A DNA stretch of 6,752 nt from the NCBI GenBank assembly GCA_016795125.1, contig JAEUIG010000227.1, forward strand, positions 1 to 6,752, written 5' to 3'. This DNA is from Planctomycetaceae bacterium. GTDB lineage: Bacteria; Planctomycetota; Planctomycetia; Planctomycetales; Planctomycetaceae. The translations under genes and the position numbers were made by a program. Positions 5,601-6,752 of this stretch are shown piece after piece (the stretch's first letter is position 1; each line of letters begins with the position of its first letter). The notes beneath the pieces are model-generated. The model was not told the DNA's origin, made no database searches, and was given only the letters and a program-made list of their open reading frames with translations.

Positions 5601-6359
5601 ATGATCCGCCTCGTAGAACGCCCGACGATCGTCGCCGCCGCCGGCGACAAGCCGAAGCAGATCGAGGAATTTGTCGGCCGTGTGAACACCGGAGATGCGC
5701 GGCTGAGCGTGGCGCGCATGCGGTCCCCCGCCGGCTGGCGCGAGCCGGGACAGCGACCCGAGTTTCTGGAAGTGACCGCTGTGCTCCGCGGCGAAGTGCA
5801 CGTCGAGCACGCACACGGCGTCACCGTCGTCCGCGCCGGTCAGGCGATCGTGACGGATCCCGGCGAGTGGATTCGCTACGGCACGCCGGGCGCCGAGGGA
5901 GCCGAGTACATCGCGGTCTGTGTCCCCGCGTTTTCACCGGGCATCGTGCATCGCGACGAATCGCCGACGGCCCCGCCCGGACCCGGAACGCGGCCTCCAC
6001 GGTTCATCGAGCGACCAACGACAGTCCCAGGCGGCGGCAACCAGCCCATCCGCATCGACGAGTTCGTGGGCCGGATCAACTCCGGCGACGAGCGCCTCAG
6101 CGTCGCGCGGCTCATCTGTCCCGCCGGCTGGATCGAACCCGCACAGCGACCAGGCTTTCTGGAAGTCACCCTGGTTCTGTCGGGCCAGCTGCTGCTGACG
6201 CACGACAACGGCACAGCGGCCGTAAACGACAGCCAGGCCATCGTGACAGAAGCCGGAGCACGCGTGCAATACGCAACCCCCGCCGATCAGCCGGCGGACT
6301 ACATCGCAGTTTGCCTGCCGGCGTTCACCATGGAAGGGGCCCGGCGGGAACCCGGGTGA
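5601..6359 (+). CDS. Tandem-duplicated cupin protein (bicupin)
   Basis: This 252-residue protein has two cupin domains, residues 2-112 and 134-242, joined by a Pro-rich linker. By hand alignment about 61 of 108 positions are identical; shared blocks include EFVGR, RLSVAR, FLEVT, QAIVT and YIAVC. Each copy keeps the E-x6-G part of cupin motif 1 (E57/G64 and E188/G195), but the His-x-His positions are Q-R-P in both and no His fills the motif-2 slot. Metal binding of the classical kind is therefore unlikely. I recall single-domain relatives of about 115 residues ending in IAVCLPAFSP and HRDE, as here in domain 1. Reaction unknown; it may bind a small ligand or be a sensor. Start ATG 5601 matches the domain start; the frame is open upstream to 5208 only by chance. 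Confidence 0.9.
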   Translation: MIRLVERPTIVAAAGDKPKQIEEFVGRVNTGDARLSVARMRSPAGWREPGQRPEFLEVTAVLRGEVHVEHAHGVTVVRAGQAIVTDPGEWIRYGTPGAEGAEYIAVCVPAFSPGIVHRDESPTAPPGPGTRPPRFIERPTTVPGGGNQPIRIDEFVGRINSGDERLSVARLICPAGWIEPAQRPGFLEVTLVLSGQLLLTHDNGTAAVNDSQAIVTEAGARVQYATPADQPADYIAVCLPAFTMEGARREPG

Positions 6360-6436
6360 GTAGCTGTCAAACGGACTCGAGACTTGCGCCGCGTGACGTC
6401 TCCCTTCAGCCTCGAAGAGTCGCAGAAAACGCACCA

Positions 6437-6449
6437 GCCCCAAAGGGGC
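6437..6449. repeat. Short GCCCC/GGGGC hairpin upstream of the DUF885 gene
   Basis: GCCCC 6437-6441 pairs with GGGGC 6445-6449 around an AAA loop, 11 bp before ATG 6461. The right arm is also the only candidate Shine-Dalgarno (AGGGG), so the hairpin could hide it. Chance is possible in GC-rich DNA. Confidence 0.4.
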
Positions 6450-6460
6450 GGCACCCAACG

Positions 6461-6752
6461 ATGCCGCAGCGCATGAGTTTCAATCGCCTGCTCATAACGT
6501 CTGTGTTTCTCGGGACCGCCATGTCACTCATCAACTCTGCGCCGGCGGTAGAACCAGGCGACTCCGACGCGTCGACCGCGCTGCACGCCTTGTTCGACGC
6601 CGAATGGCAACGGACGTTGCGCGAACATCCGACCTTTGCCTCGGAACTGGGAGACCTGCGGTACAACGACCTGTGGGACGATGCGAGCGTGGGCGCCATC
6701 GAACGCTCGCATCAGGCCGATCGCGCGGCGCTGGACCGGCTGGACCAGATCG
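6461..6752 (+). CDS. DUF885 family secreted protein, N-terminal 97 residues (partial)
   Basis: The start codon is in the window and the gene runs off the right edge. It opens with a signal peptide (Met1 or Met5, MSFNRLLITSVFLGTAMSL, likely cut near SAPA at residue 29), so the protein is exported. The mature part reads LFDAEWQRTLREHPTFASEL and then GDLRYNDLWDDAS, followed by a helix, IERSHQADRAALDRLDQI. The EW-x(4-8)-P-x-F-A-x-x-L-G-D-x-R-Y-N-D pattern is what I know from the start of DUF885 proteins, usually about 550-600 residues and thought to be metallopeptidase-like. Their catalytic motifs lie beyond this window and cannot be checked. ATG 6461 is preferred over the in-frame ATG 6473 only by position. 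It follows the cupin gene by 101 bp and could be co-transcribed. Confidence 0.82.
   Translation, partial: MPQRMSFNRLLITSVFLGTAMSLINSAPAVEPGDSDASTALHALFDAEWQRTLREHPTFASELGDLRYNDLWDDASVGAIERSHQADRAALDRLDQI

Noticed and set aside
5436..5816. N-terminal extension of the minus-strand exported protein
   Set aside because: It would overlap the cupin gene and bury a good signal peptide at residue 128; the ATG at 5435 has an upstream GGGAG.

Overview
The window looks like a GC-rich bacterial chromosome, most plausibly a planctomycete. This is inferred from the style of the proteins, from a matrixin-like protease of a kind I associate with that phylum, and from dense intergenic hairpins and short tandem repeats. 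No marker gene proves it.

Left part (2-2232, plus strand) is ordinary. It holds the 3' end of leuB (3-isopropylmalate dehydrogenase, leucine biosynthesis), a long leader region, a 65-residue cold-shock protein with a textbook rho-independent terminator, and a membrane fatty acid desaturase with all three histidine boxes.

Middle part (2248-5435, minus strand) is unusual. Three genes are read leftwards. The first (5435 to 4689) encodes an exported protein with a beta-rich domain, a Pro/Val linker and a helical tail. The second (4374 to 3478) encodes a zinc protease with a peptidoglycan-binding-like N-terminus, a cysteine-switch-like RCGCPD motif and HExxHxxGxxH, but no signal peptide. The third (3368 to 2412) encodes a membrane-anchored or secreted protein of unknown function. 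Six tracts of 7- or 8-bp tandem repeats in four sequence families lie at the gene edges or inside the third gene. Two hairpin-rich REP-like elements sit in the gaps. I see neither kind of repeat in the flanking genes. The three genes may form an exported or envelope-associated cassette that collects repeats; its function is unknown.

Right part (5601-6752, plus strand) holds a bicupin made by a clear tandem duplication, in which the usual metal ligands are absent. It is followed by the 5' end of a secreted DUF885-family protein that runs off the window. The cupin gene is divergent from the middle cassette across 165 bp.
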